Part shown: positions 1 to 12,869 of the stretch, piece after piece
How positions within the stretch are numbered: the stretch's first letter is position 1
Layout: each line of letters opens with the position of its first letter
Assembly (NCBI GenBank): GCA_028023455.1
Contig: JAQFVV010006704.1
Span: 94,501-158,500 of the forward strand
Direction: 5' to 3'
Length of the DNA: 64,000 nucleotides
Origin: Epiperipatus broadwayi
Lineage: Eukaryota; Onychophora; Udeonychophora; Euonychophora; Peripatidae
Notes under the pieces: model-generated
What the model saw: the letters and a program-made list of their open reading frames with translations, nothing else
Databases searched by the model: none
Told to the model about the DNA's origin: nothing
Translations under genes and position numbers: made by a program

Positions 1-2039
1 AAATAATACTGAAAACTATATGATTGTAATAAGTTTTTCCTTTCTTTTGTTTATGTTATAATCAAATGATTATTTTTCTGGAAGAGGTCGCTAAAGTAAA
101 AAAAAAAAACAACAACAAAACGAAACAACCAATTTCATAATCAAGATCTTTTTTTTTTTGAAAAAAAAATATAGTCTGCTTTTAGTTTTCAAGGAAGGAA
201 CAGTGCTGAAATTTGGTAACTCAATTTTTTCATTTTATTTTGCAGAAATAAATGTAATCAAAGTAAAATTTTAATAATATAATGTGTGGCTAAATTTTTT
301 TGATAAGATATCCTGATTTTCTTTGCCATCTACCTATTTAAAGACCTTTTATACTTAAAAGTTTATTGTCTCGTGCTAAAGTTCAAAAATGACAGATGTA
401 ACTAAAAGAGTCACGAAAAATTATATTATATCTAAATTAAGGAAAAGAAGTGATTTCCAAGAAAAAATTAATTATTTATTAACTTTATGTCATTTATTGA
501 TATTTTCTTGGTATAGAAAGAGAAAAAAAAAAATAATTGAAAGAAATATTTGAAACCAAGGAAAATCAACTAGAAACATTTTCGCGCTCTTTCTCAATAT
601 TGTTTGCCTTTACAAGTAATGTAGTTACATACGTTAAAATATGTTTTATTCACCAAGAATTGTCTGGAAATAATAATAATGATAAATAAGATTAAATTAT
701 GCACCTGTATATTTTTAAAAAAAAAATAAAAAATAAAAAAAAAAATATAAACTTTCTCAGAGTAAATATAGGAAAGGTTATATACGGGGCATTCTTAAGG
801 AGAAGTTACCGTTAAAAAATTTATAATTCCTAGAGTATGAACAAAAAACCAAATATCTTAGTGACTTAATCATAAAATTAAATGATATATTATATTATAC
901 ATCAGTTGGAATTATTAAAACTTCCTGTACATGTAAATTGACTGCAGTTATTATCATAATAATCTCTCGGAAAATTGCGCATTTTCGTCTATAAGTAAGC
1001 TAGCTAATAAGTATACGTATCGTCAATAAAATCAAAATATTGTGTATGTTTATCATCTATAGTCAAATATTCATCTATGTTAGAAGTCTATTTTATTTTC
1101 TTGGATCCCAAAATTGTAGTAGTTTAATTCAAGTAAGAATTAATCTTCAATTCTGCTATATGTTTCTTTACCTAATTTATTAAATGCACAAAATAAGAGA
1201 AAACTTTTATTTAAAGGAAATAATATCATGCGTTTATTGTTTTTAAACTTGCTTCGTGAAATACGACTGGATAAAGCTCTTCACCTGAACCAATTGCTCA
1301 ACAGAAAAACATTCTCTAATGATAGAGTATGCACTTATTAATTAATGATTGTTTAAAATTAAGTTATAAATGATATGTATTTTTTTGTTATATCACATAG
1401 GTTAAAGTCTGTATGGTCAAGTGATATTTAATAGCCTTGTAATGACAAAGGTATGTTTTAATATAATTATTATAGGTTAAGTTGATATTTAACACGAAAG
1501 AAAAAAAAATCTATAAAATATGTTTTAATTATTACATACAATTGTAGGTAGAAATTTTGTATATTAGATACGTAAAAGAAAAATATTTAGATATTTAAGG
1601 GGTAAAATAAATATTGAAAATTATCAGAAGTAACTAAAAAAAAAAAATGCTATAACAAAATATTTCTGGTTAAAGTTTTGAAACGAATTTATACTGTATT
1701 AATTGAGGAATTTATTCCTAATTATTCTTAAATAACACATCCACTTTATTTAGTTTAAGATAGTATGCTACCAACTATTTTGAATGTTCCTTTATTAAAA
1801 TTAAAATTATTATACTTTTATTCTATGATGTCCATTGATTTCAGATGTTGATCAAAGTATACACGGTAACATAAGTTTATTATAATCAGTGTATTTACTT
1901 ATCCTGCCCAGATATAGCATTGGTATATGCTTAATATTCGCATAGGTAATAATTATAATGTATTTTTTTTTTGTGGGATGAAAAATGATCTCCCCAAAAG
2001 CTTTGTTTTCCATGAGAGGAAGATTTTAAATATAATGTT
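1..2039. other. AT-rich DNA, no gene seen
   Basis: Only short poly-A/poly-T runs and stop-rich AT sequence are visible. I see no open frame, repeat boundary or RNA gene. Confidence 0.6.
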
Positions 2040-2400
2040 CAGGTATGTTTATAGCCCAAGTGATCGATTCTCATAGATAGGACGATCAAGAATTTATCTA
2101 GCATTTAGTATGCTTCATTCGTTTAAATCCCAGGAGAGGATTGTATTTGGTGTGTGTTCGTTGTATGCCCAAGTAAGAGGCAAGAAACCACGAAAATATT
2201 TTAATGTAGTAGATTACTCTACAGACCTTCGTGGTTATTCCATATTCCTCATGTGAAAATAAAGATAGCTCCACCATGGAAGGTGTTGATTATTGTGCTT
2301 AATTTTGAAAGTTCGGGCAAGATAAAGGTTATATTGGAGGTGTTAGTTCCTCAAGATCCACTTTAGTATAAATAGTGCGTTAGTAACTAGGATCGATATC
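2040..2400. repeat. Island of higher complexity with a stem-loop, possible old SINE or MITE
   Basis: This block is visibly less AT-rich than its surroundings. It holds a 9-bp inverted repeat, aaccacgaa at 2186-2194 and ttcgtggtt at 2228-2236. Upstream, near 2125-2135, the string cgtttaaatccca loosely resembles a tRNA B box, and agcccaagtgat near 2054 loosely resembles an A box. No target-site duplication was found. A decayed tRNA-derived SINE is possible, but the assignment is weak. Confidence 0.25.
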
Positions 2401-4180
2401 TGTATTGTGCTGCTAAATATTGCTAGTATTTGACAAGTAAATCAATGGAGAAAGTAATTAAAATTGCGTAATTTAAAACACTTATTTACTGAAGGAATAT
2501 TCAAATGCAATATTTAATTCTGGTTAGTAATTAAATAATACTCATATTTAAAATTATACGTATGGATAAAATTTGTATCATAACTTAAGTTAGCATTAAG
2601 TTAAATGTAAAATGGCAAATGTAACTTCTGATAACTGGCCTATAATTAGAATAGGTTATCCCATTAAAGACCATAAATAAAGTAAATGTATTAGAAATAA
2701 ATTTAATATTTTGCGTATTGCATATGATTGGATTAATCATTTAAAAAAAAAATAGTTAGTCAATAATTTTGAATAAAAGCTTCTACAAGGTTACCAAAAT
2801 TTAATAAACAATGTATTGGTAATGAAATGTACTTTTAGTTAATCAATCCATATGATTGCATACAGGAGAAGTAGTAACCTCTAGTCCATAACCAAAAGAG
2901 TATACAGATTAATGTCAGTTATATTTTATATTTTTGTATTACTATGGGATTATTGAATAAATGTTCATATATATTTTTTTTGTGATAATAATAAATTATA
3001 GTCTTGTTAAAATTTGTTGTAGATTCATTTTTTTTGTTTTTATATGCTAAATATAAGTGTTTGCACAATATTTGCAAAACCTTTTCTTGAGTCCAAAATC
3101 ATTCCAAATTCTTAAAAACTTAATATACCAGATAAATAAAGTTGAGCAGATCGGAATATGTCATTATATTTTAGTTTAATGATAATTATTTATGGAGTTG
3201 AAAACTTAAGACTAAACATTCACCTTTGTGTAAAGAAAAAAAATGAATTTATTCCCAAACCATTAACTTTGGTTGCACATTATTCCATTCCCATTTAGTT
3301 AAATTGTCTAAGTAATAAATCTTAGTTATATTATTGTGTTGTCATGGATGATGGAAGGACACAAAAAGCACCCTTGTCTTTTTATTATTCTGACTGAGAT
3401 TCTGAAAAAAAAAAGGGCTGTTATTCAAAATTATATGTCATTATTGAATAGAATTATCATCTCTTTAAATAATATAGCAGTGGATATGAGAGATGAAGAC
3501 ACATTGAATTTAAGTAAAATAAATGTTTCCTATAGCCGATCAGAATGCCAGTCATATGCGACAACACAATACTGCCGAGCATTTCCTTACATGAAACAAA
3601 GAACCCTGAGATTAATATTATTATAATTATTCTTTAAATTAATAAGTGATCAATTATTGTTGTCATTACAATTGTGGCATAGCTTAAGAGAATTGAATGT
3701 ACAATTGTATTATATGAAAAGTATTTTAGATCATATTGGAAAATTAATGGATATGTTGCTTTATTTTGGTTGCCTTAACAACAACCTGAAAAATTAGTGT
3801 CAAAAGTGCAAATAAACTAAAATAAATAAATGAATACTGGGTTAGAATATATATATATATTCGATAAATACTTGACTAGAGTTAGTATTTTTGAATCTGG
3901 TATCCTAGCTCATCATTGAAAAGAGCCATAGCTCGAAATGGGTCTGGGTATGGGGACAATCATAGATAAAGATTTGAATGTTTTCTCGTATAGCATTTAT
4001 CATATAAAATATTTAAAAATAATAAATAAGCTTGTTTAGAAATATTGACATGCTCTTTATATATATATATATATATATATTGTGCCCATTTCAATTTGGC
4101 CTGTGGATAAATTGTAGCAATGTGCATAAAATAAAAAAGGAAAAAAATTATCATCACATTTTCTTATATAGTAAATAAAG
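2401..4180. other. AT-rich DNA with short TA runs
   Basis: No gene is recognised. Two AT dinucleotide tracts occur, at about 3847-3861 and 4058-4081. A 97-codon stop-free stretch at 3336-3626 has no recognisable domain and opens at GTG, so it is not called. Confidence 0.55.
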
Positions 4181-4210
4181 CTGTAGGGCACCCAAGTTTA
4201 AACCCTACAG
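4181..4210. repeat. Perfect 8-bp stem-loop
   Basis: ctgtaggg at 4181-4188 and ccctacag at 4203-4210 are exact reverse complements around a 14-nt loop. It could be a chance hairpin or the tip of an old element. Confidence 0.5.
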
Positions 4211-4803
4211 GATCAAGTTCCAAAATCCTAAGACAGAAGGAGAGTGGGGGAAATATTTGTGCTCTTTGTTTGTTTGCATTGATATAACCCAAAAAGAATA
4301 ATACATACCTGGAATTATTTGATAGTTACTTTTAAAAGTTAGGATTAGAACACATATAAATAGTTGTCTATGAACATAAACTATTTAGTGAATCATTTTC
4401 ATACCTTGAATATTAACTTTCTTCAAAATTGATCTATACTTGCTAAATTCTACTCTCTATTTTTCTATAACAATAATTAAGTCTAATAGTTCTAATGGTT
4501 TAATTTTAAATATTAAATTATAGTTTGTAAAAAGCATTCACATTATTTTTGATAAGCAATTTTTCTGAATGTCTTGATATCTGAGTGTGTGCTTGTATTT
4601 TGCATAAATCTACAGTTACACATATAGTAAAAGAAAAAATTGTTAAAATCATTTTTTTAAAAGAAAATTGTGTAAAGAATTATATTGTGTTAATTAAACT
4701 CACAGGTTAGACTTTTAGTTAGGAATCTTTAAAATCAGAGATAATTTGTGAAAAAGTAATTAAATTTTCTGAGGCTAGTTAATTATCAAGAAATTTATTA
4801 GTC

Positions 4804-4980
4804 TGGATTTTTTTACCAACAGTAAATTTGAAACAGATGATCAATTTTAAATGAGACTGGTTAATTAAAAAATCAGGTGTTTCTATCTATTGATTTGGAT
4901 TTTCTTATCAACAGTAAATTGGAAACAGATGATCACTTTTAATCAGATGATTCAACTAATAAAAATCAGGTTTTCTATCT
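4804..4980. repeat. Tandem duplication, about 85-bp unit, two copies
   Basis: Unit 1 is 4804-4888 and unit 2 is 4896-4980, separated by 7 bp. Both begin tggattttt or tggattttc, contain caacagtaaatt and gaaacagatgatca, and end ttctatct. By eye the units are roughly 80% alike, so the duplication is old. Confidence 0.75.
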
Positions 4981-7447
4981 GGGTGTTCTCTAAAAAGATT
5001 CAATGATATAAAGGGCTGAAAGTCACTTAGAAAAATATATTATTAAAAACATTAAAACTGTGAAGAGAACAAGTTAAATTCTGGAAGGAGATCAGTTTGA
5101 ACTGCTGTCATTTTATATATAATTTTTTTTGGAAAGTTGCATATAGTATAATGACAGGCTCAGTACACATATATGTTTTATCTGGCTGCTCCATCCATCA
5201 CCCCATGCATCTGGAGAGTCAGTGCCAACAGTATTACACATATTGTGACTGATTATGAAAAGTAAGATAGAAGACATTGATTGTTCACCTGTATTTTAAA
5301 TCAAAAATGAAAATAAGTAGACTACTGAAAAGTGTTAAACCATGCTATTTCAGTTATGCTGGTGACTGACTTTAAACCCAGCCAAAATTATAAAAATATG
5401 AAAGCAACAAATATTTTTAATCTAATAAAATAAATATGCTGAAAAGTAAGGAAGAAACAATTCCAGTGCCAAATGGTTCCTATGGAAACAAGTAACTTCA
5501 CCATCATCATCACAGTAAAAGAATTACAAGTTCAAGCCAAGAGAAAGAATAGGACTGTTCCAGCAAACCACTGAAATTGGTAATATATGCATGTTATAGA
5601 TTGGTGTATGTGGTTGCTGCAAAATTAATAAACATTCAACAAGCTGAATTTGAACACTTGGAAAGGGCTGCCTCAAGAAAATAAAAGGACTGGTAATATG
5701 AATTTTAATTATATATTTTTCTTTTTATTATATCAGGGACTACTAAAAAAACTTTAATAACAAAATTCTTTATCTTTTATTATCTCTGGACTCTAAAACC
5801 AAAATTGAGTAAAAAGCAGAATTTCAGTAATAATAGCTATAAGCTTTATTAATGATTTTATGTATTCTAAAATTATTATATGTAACCACTTATTGATGTA
5901 TTTTATTTTGTCAATTGTATTATTGTGGGTCAATTCAAAATTACATAATATGTTGATATGTTAACAGGTTTTGTTTTTTGTTTAATATTTGATTCATAAT
6001 GGGGATCCACACATACACACATATTAATATAATTATATTTTCCAAATGTATGGCTGTGTAGCTTAAACGTTGCAAGTGATAGAAATGTTATCTAGATATG
6101 TTAAAATAATGATTAGTGACCTCAATCATTTAGAGAGGAGATAGGTAATTTAAAGCTTATTTCTATAAACACTTTCATCTCTCTCTAGAATCTGACTAAC
6201 CTTTCTTTTCTAATTAATCATTTTACTTTATATGTTAAGTTTACATTTATAAGGTTACAAAATTATGTGTGTGAAAATAGTGTCTATTTTTTGTTAATAA
6301 AATATTTTTCTTATGGATATAAAACTTTAGTTATTTACTATCTAAATTGATGCACAAACATTATTGGATACTGTCATTACAGGGAAAGGGGGAAAAGGTT
6401 AATATTATTAATATTATGATTTAAATGTGAACAACTCATCATTACTATTCATATAAATTTTCATATATATCTTTAAATAGTATGTATATTTTAGTAGTCC
6501 AGTAATAAATGTTAATTTGTTTTATTAAAAGAGGTGTTTATCTTTATTAAGAGTATTAGTTGCTTTATTCATTATGATCATTCATCATCACTGTTGAATA
6601 TTAATGGTTAAGTTCTAATTTAAATATAATAAAGTTAGGCAAATAATTATGAATTTATAAAAGTTAAATTTTATGTTAGGTGTTAGTTTTAAAGCTGTGG
6701 ATGGAAGTACCACTATCATCATCATCATCATGTTTTTAAATCAATGATTTATTTAAATGTATTTAATGGCCATAGATAAATAATGGTTTTCACTGTATTT
6801 GGTTATCATTTGTGAGTTATTATAAGATAATAACCACCATTCTGAACATCTACATCATTCAAGGCTCAGTGAATTGCCATCATAAATTGATAGTGTTTGA
6901 TATGAGCTAGCAAGACTTATGAAAATGTTGAAATGCATTTATAATATTAAAATCTAAGTAGTAATGTTGTCTGATAAATTTTATATATACAACTAAAGCA
7001 TAGGTATGTTTTTGTTTTTCTTAATGTTAGTGCAAATGTGATATGGTGCTAAAATACAAAATCCTACATCCGGTTTTAAATAAGGTACCAAAAGGGGTTC
7101 AAACCTGGTACATAAGAAATAGGTATAGAGTATAACTTTGTTTATGTTCAGATAACCTACTGGCACACTGATAGACCATATTCACTCCATATTCACTTAC
7201 TATTCATCTAGATATTCACCTAATAAAACTAAGAGATAAAAAGTGGGTAAAATACTGTTGGATTTATTTTAAAATATTTTTATTAGATTACCAATGGCTC
7301 TCACCCACTATTTGGTACTTTTATTTAGGCTACAATGGCTGCCCAACTAGAGCTTGAAATATGCCAGATACCTGAAATGATCAGTTTATTATTATTTTGT
7401 CAGCATTTTCCTCTCAGGTTCCATTTTGTAAAATTACTACTGCTTTT
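4981..7447. other. AT-rich DNA with a slightly richer block at 5.1-5.7 kb
   Basis: A block at about 5100-5700 is more complex than its surroundings and has one 43-codon stop-free frame, but no splice context or recognisable domain. A short ATC trinucleotide run lies at 6715-6731. The rest shows nothing definable. Confidence 0.5.
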
Positions 7448-7509
7448 TAATTTTAGTTACAATGTGTATATATATATATATATATATATACACATTGTAA
7501 CTAAAATTA
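7448..7509. repeat. 62-bp perfect palindrome with TA core
   Basis: The sequence reads identically on both strands from 7448 to 7509. The arms run taattttagttacaatgtg, followed by a TA dinucleotide core of about 24 bp. Only the core is simple sequence; the roughly 19-bp flanks are unique and exactly mirrored. It could be the fused termini of an inverted-repeat element or a cruciform-forming insertion. Confidence 0.85.
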
Positions 7510-8379
7510 TAAATTTGAATACATATATATACATCTATATATATGTGCCCTTGTCTGTAGATCATAGGTAGGGTAGAAAGGTCAATTATGAAAAAAATTT
7601 TAAATTTTAAGTTATATTTAAGTGATATAAAAGTAATAATAGATTTGTAATACAATTTTAAGCTAAAATACCTAACAGATAACAGTATAATAAAGTATTT
7701 TAAAAAGTAAACAGTTAAATAAAGTTTTAATATCATTGCTTATGGTTGTGAAAGCTGGCCATACAAAATAACACAGCTATAGACAGTTAAAATTATAGTA
7801 ATGATTAGAATATAATATTTTCAGAATTAATAGTTTAAATAAATGAAAGATAATATTATAATTAGTCAAAATTAATAGGGTATATTTTTATTAATAAACT
7901 TCGGGATGGTGAGAATTATATTTAGTCCTATAAGTTTCAATTTATTTTTCAAAAATTAGAAAATACATTAGTTTTGGTAATTTAAACCGAGACATAAATA
8001 AAAGATTATTTTTGTAGAGTGAATAGACACGTGATCGTATATTACATGCTTTCACGCACACACACACTTGGTAAATAATAATAAAGTTTGTGAATTTAAA
8101 ACTAGATATAATTGTCATCTATCATAAAAATTAAAGTTTAAAATATTATAGATTGTCTTAATAATTATTTTAAAGATCAAATAATAATTTTATCAAACTA
8201 TGATTAAATTTAATAATATTAAGTTAAAGTAATATTCCAGACATTACGTCATAAATATTTATTTAAAAAGTACAATTTATCATCCAAAATAGAATGACTA
8301 ATATTGTTCGCGCTAAAAACAAATATTGACCAATCAACGGATTTAAATTGGCAAGAAAAAAAATCTAAGATAGACAGAA
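7510..8379. other. AT-rich DNA, no gene seen
   Basis: A short CA run (8057-8068) and AT-rich stop-filled sequence are present; nothing else is recognisable. Confidence 0.55.
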
Positions 8380-11140
8380 GCGGGAGATGGAATGTGAAAG
8401 TTGAAGAGGAAGGTAACCTTTTTGAATTGCTTGTAACATCGAAGCTGAAAAAAGTAATATAAATTTATAAATTAATAATTATTCTAAAGTTAGTCTTGAA
8501 CAGATAATATAATTTTGTATCCAGAAAGATGATTTGCTAATTTCTACGTGATCTTACCAGTGGATTTGATCAAATTTGACCATTCAGCCTACAATAAAAT
8601 GGAAATACCAAGAATAATAATTGAAATAATTATTGAAAGAAAAATGAGTGAAAATTGTATAAGTTTTGTATTATTTGTGCTCAACCAGAAATTAAATCCT
8701 ATAACTTGGAAAAATACAAAGGAAAAGCCGTGTGAAAATATAAGAAAGAAACTATTTGCTATCGAGAGAATCTTATGACGAACATTTGTTTTATAAGTAT
8801 TTAAAGCTAAGTCATATTTCTCTATGAGAAAAATCATAATAAGCGTTCAAGTATATAGAAAAAGAATGAGGAAGAAAAGTATGTTATATTAAAGGAAAAA
8901 CATTATTTAAAATATAGTTTCTAAATTAAAAATAGAAGAAAAGCCATAGTCCTGTATAAAGTGCTATATGAACTTACTAAGAGGAACCTAACATTTTTAT
9001 CTTATCATAGAAAAAAGGAAAAGATATTAAATGGAAAGAATATTATTTTAAACAGATATAATTAATCACTAAAATGAGGAAAATGGATCCATGGAAATAA
9101 AGAAAAATTTATTGAATTTTTAAAATAAAGTACAAGATGCATCGAGGGAAAACCAAGCGCGCGGGGGAAAAAGCTAGCAGACTATGTAAAGGAGATCTCA
9201 AGAATAAGTGGAAAAAGATGAAGAAAATTAAGGATCATCGTCCAAGAAGAATTAATAAACAGAATTAAAAGTTTAAATTAGAACATTAAGTGACTGAAGA
9301 AAATAAAATATAATTTTTTGTTTTAGCTTTGCAATGAACGATTTTCCAAGCGAGTCCAACAAAGCTGTATCGTAAATATAGTTTTAATTATTTTTTTTTT
9401 ATTGTATTTAAAGTATAAAATTTGAATTAGCTTAGGGAAACATATAAACATAAATTTTATAATAATTATATTTAAATATACGAGCTAATGGAATGAGAGA
9501 AATATTAGTATAAATAAAAATGTGTGTATGGAAAATTTTAAATACCTACTAGAAGTCCTGGAATGGAGAAGTTTACAAATACGATCCAGAGGATAGAGAT
9601 CGTTGGTAATTTTAATATTATTGGTAATATGTAATATATTTTTTTTATAGGTCATCTATTAATGAATGAAGTATGAAAGATGTTAAAAGTTATAAGTACA
9701 CATTTATCCAACATCAAACATATATTTAAGAGAGTAGTAAAATTTTAAATTGTGAATGCAATAAATAATCTAAAAATGATTAATAATAAGTAGCATATTA
9801 ATTATGTGATTCTTTTGAGTTTTATATTGAAAATATTCAAATAGTTTATAACAGTAGAGATAGAAATATACGAGAAGTATAGTAAAGAATTTTCTTAAGA
9901 ATAGCTGTATAGTTAAATAAAAATGAATTTTATTATTATTAGCAAAGTAGACAGAGAATTTGTCGATGTAATGAAGAGATGAATCTGAAGAAATCAATCA
10001 GATAGTGACTTGGGAGTACTGATGTCAAAGGAAACCAAGAGGATGTTTTATTAAACTATAAGGAATGAAATATGTGGATCATAATTATTTGTGTGACTTC
10101 AGTGTAGATAACTTCGCCCTACAACTGAGCACATATATTCTGGACAGTGTTTTTTTTACATATCTTTGAAACTTTCTGATGTGATGAAGCTGAAGAAATA
10201 GCTTTAGCATCCTTCCAATACTAGAGGCAGATAGACAGATAAAAGTCACTCCTCTATGGCGTCCTTAAATTCACTGTGCCATGATTGTCAAAGTTTTATA
10301 AAGGATAATATCTTGTTTATTTTGATCCAACGCATCTATATCTTCGCTATCTTGATTTCATGAAAATACATCGTCAGGGAGATAATTTTATAGAAATGAT
10401 ACATAAGATAGAAAGTAAGTTAGATAGTAGTTATGTAAGAATAGTTATTTACTAGAGTAAAGTAGAATTGTATAAGTCCAAAGTGAAAGTATAAGTATTA
10501 TAAAAGATGAAGAATCATATGATATAATTTTAAAAGCCAATTGCTAAACTGATATAATTTTAAAGGAAAAACCTTAGAATTAAGTTTTAAAACAATAATA
10601 AGATTTTAAAATATTGTACGTGAGATTTAGTAAAAGAGATTGCATGTTTATTTGGAAAATGAGTTAAAGAAATGTATAACAAAAATGTGTATTTGTACAT
10701 AGTGTGTGGATACTGTTAATTGCTATATAAAGTTAAGGATGGGATCAAAATTTTATCAGTAATTATATTATGATTGATAATAAAAGGAACATGAAAATAT
10801 CATAAGGATTAAATTCTGTAGGATTCCATACTAACAAGAATAAGTATAATTTTGTAATTTTTGTATAACTTTACATAACAGTAAAGATCTTATAGAAATA
10901 TAATTTTGAAATTATAAGGACATAATGTCAAATAGAAAAGTTTAATGGATAGAAATTTTGTGTATTCAGCTAAGCTCAAAACATGTATCCAATAATAATA
11001 ATATTGTAAAATACTTTTGTAATTATTAATGGTAAAAGGGTAAAATAAAATTCGATAATAATAATGTTAAGACATCAACGGGTATAAATAAAAGTTTGTG
11101 ATAAGTAAATAGGGATATCCGCTGTAAATAATGTACAAAG
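8380..11140. other. G-over-C skewed block of unknown nature
   Basis: Across about 2.7 kb the plus strand carries clearly more G than C; line 10381-10440 has 12 G and 1 C. Purine-rich strings such as gaagaaaattaagg are common. A short GC-rich spot with gcgcgcggggg lies near 9160. No domain could be read in any frame. A decayed A/G-rich element such as an LTR-element internal region is possible, but this is inference only. Confidence 0.3.
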
Positions 11141-12135
11141 TGTTATTTGTTATAATGTTAATAAAATGTTATAAAATTTTATTAGTAAGCTTTGTGTCTT
11201 GGTTGTTGTTTTTCCTACACATGAAATGCATGAAATCACAGAGCACGTTTATAATTAAACATGTTTATGATTTTGCACAGGATAATAAATATTAGAAATT
11301 TTAATAATTTATTTTGTTTTATTTACATAATAAAATGAAAGAAGTATAAGTAGAACAGGTATTGGTCATGGGTTAATTGCCACAATATTTAAGTAAAATA
11401 TATGCGAACGTTACCACATAACTTTTGATTATCAGATTAATAAATGTTACCACGAAAATATTTAATACATCTAGAAAGAACAGAAGATTATATTATTTTA
11501 TTATTGTCATTGTTCTTATTAATTAGTTATTCGTTACGTAGTGAACTATGACATAAAATTCCCTTATCATAGTTTACTATGGCAATATGAAATCAGTTTT
11601 AATTACAATTTATGAACCTGAGATTTAGTTATTTATTTACTTAATTGATTTATCTATTTGATTTGATATGATTTGATTAATTTAACTCTATTTTATTTAA
11701 TTAATTTATTTATGTGAGCTAGAATTTGTTTTAAAAATATTAAGATATGATAAAAGTTTTAAAAGTCGTAGGAATGCTATTAGTCAATTATTTAGGATAG
11801 TGTTCTTATGCCATTGGGATAGTATCTCAATGATCTCTCGGCTTGTTCCTTTGTCATTGCTCCAGGTCTCATGGGAATAATAAAAGATGTTTATGTTGAT
11901 TCATTTCACAGACATAACTGTGTTTATAAAGTTCTGAGCTAGTGATTATTTTATTTAAATTATAATAATATATTTGATAGACTGAGTTAGATAACCCGGA
12001 ATTATTATTAATGTTAATTATTATTGACCGGAAATAAATAAGTAAAGAAATTCCGGAATAGTTAGTATATTCTTAGCATGTTGGCATGTTGTTATTATTA
12101 TGGAGCGGGGGGGAAGGTTACAATATATATATAAG
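11140..12135 (+). repeat. ~1-kb dispersed repeat, copy X
   Basis: Collinear similarity to 52430-53372 runs through several anchors. These include aagctttgtgt, tttgcaca, ggtcat...ttaattgc, agattatatta, gaacctgaga, gaatgctatt, atagtgttcttatgccattg, and a shared end at ggttacaatatatata. Both copies are in the same orientation and diverged. Both stop at ACA followed by a TA run. Long terminal repeats of an old LTR element are one explanation, but no gag or pol was found beside either copy. Confidence 0.55.
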
Positions 12136-12869
12136 TAATAAATAATTATTAGATTTGAACTTTTTTTCTTACTTTTAGCATTTTATCTTATAAAAACAAA
12201 TTTATTTAATAAATTTGGTCAAGAGAAATAAAAGAGTTTCAAATGGGAATAAACGATTTGGTTTATTACCAAAAGTTATGATGTCTCATTAATGTATTTA
12301 TATAATTTGTTCAAATAAAGTTTAACATATACTAAATTATTTATTTAAAAAAAGTAAACTTATTTATAAAACTGAGAATTAAAATTAAGAGGTAAAATAT
12401 CTTAATCAGCATCATTTTTTAATTGCAAAATTTTATCAATAAATTACCACAGGAGACATAAATAAATTTGTTCAGTTTTGTATAATATTCTAATTTAATA
12501 TAGTATAAGTTTTTAAACAGAAAAATTAAATTACTATATGATAAAGGAGGAATTGAACTAAATATAATTTTTAACACTAGTATAAATGAAAATAAAAGTA
12601 AAAATATTTTAATCTTATTTTTAGAGGTAAACATATTGGATATGAATTCTTAAGATCTGAGTTGAGGGTGGGACTTGTGGGCATAAAGCTGTTGAGACTA
12701 TAAATAAAAAGAATATTTGAAATAATAAATGGCTATATTTTTTTTTGAATGGAAAATTAACTAAAAAAAGGTATCATGATATTAAATTTAGAGTGAGGTA
12801 TAAAGCAATATTACTGAAATTTCCATATTTCTCAATGTAAGGCTGATGATAAACATTTGTTAGCACAAT
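12136..12869. other. AT-rich DNA, no gene seen
   Basis: No recognisable element; only AT-rich, stop-filled sequence. Confidence 0.5.

Noticed and set aside
3336-3626. 96-residue stop-free stretch on the plus strand
   Set aside because: Opens at GTG rather than ATG, has no recognisable domain, and such lengths arise by chance in 64 kb.
5460-5590. 43-codon open stretch in a more complex island
   Set aside because: No splice signals, domain or repeat partner could be tied to it.
7080-7110. ggttcaaacctgg, a B-box-like string
   Set aside because: No A box at the right distance, no tail and no duplication.
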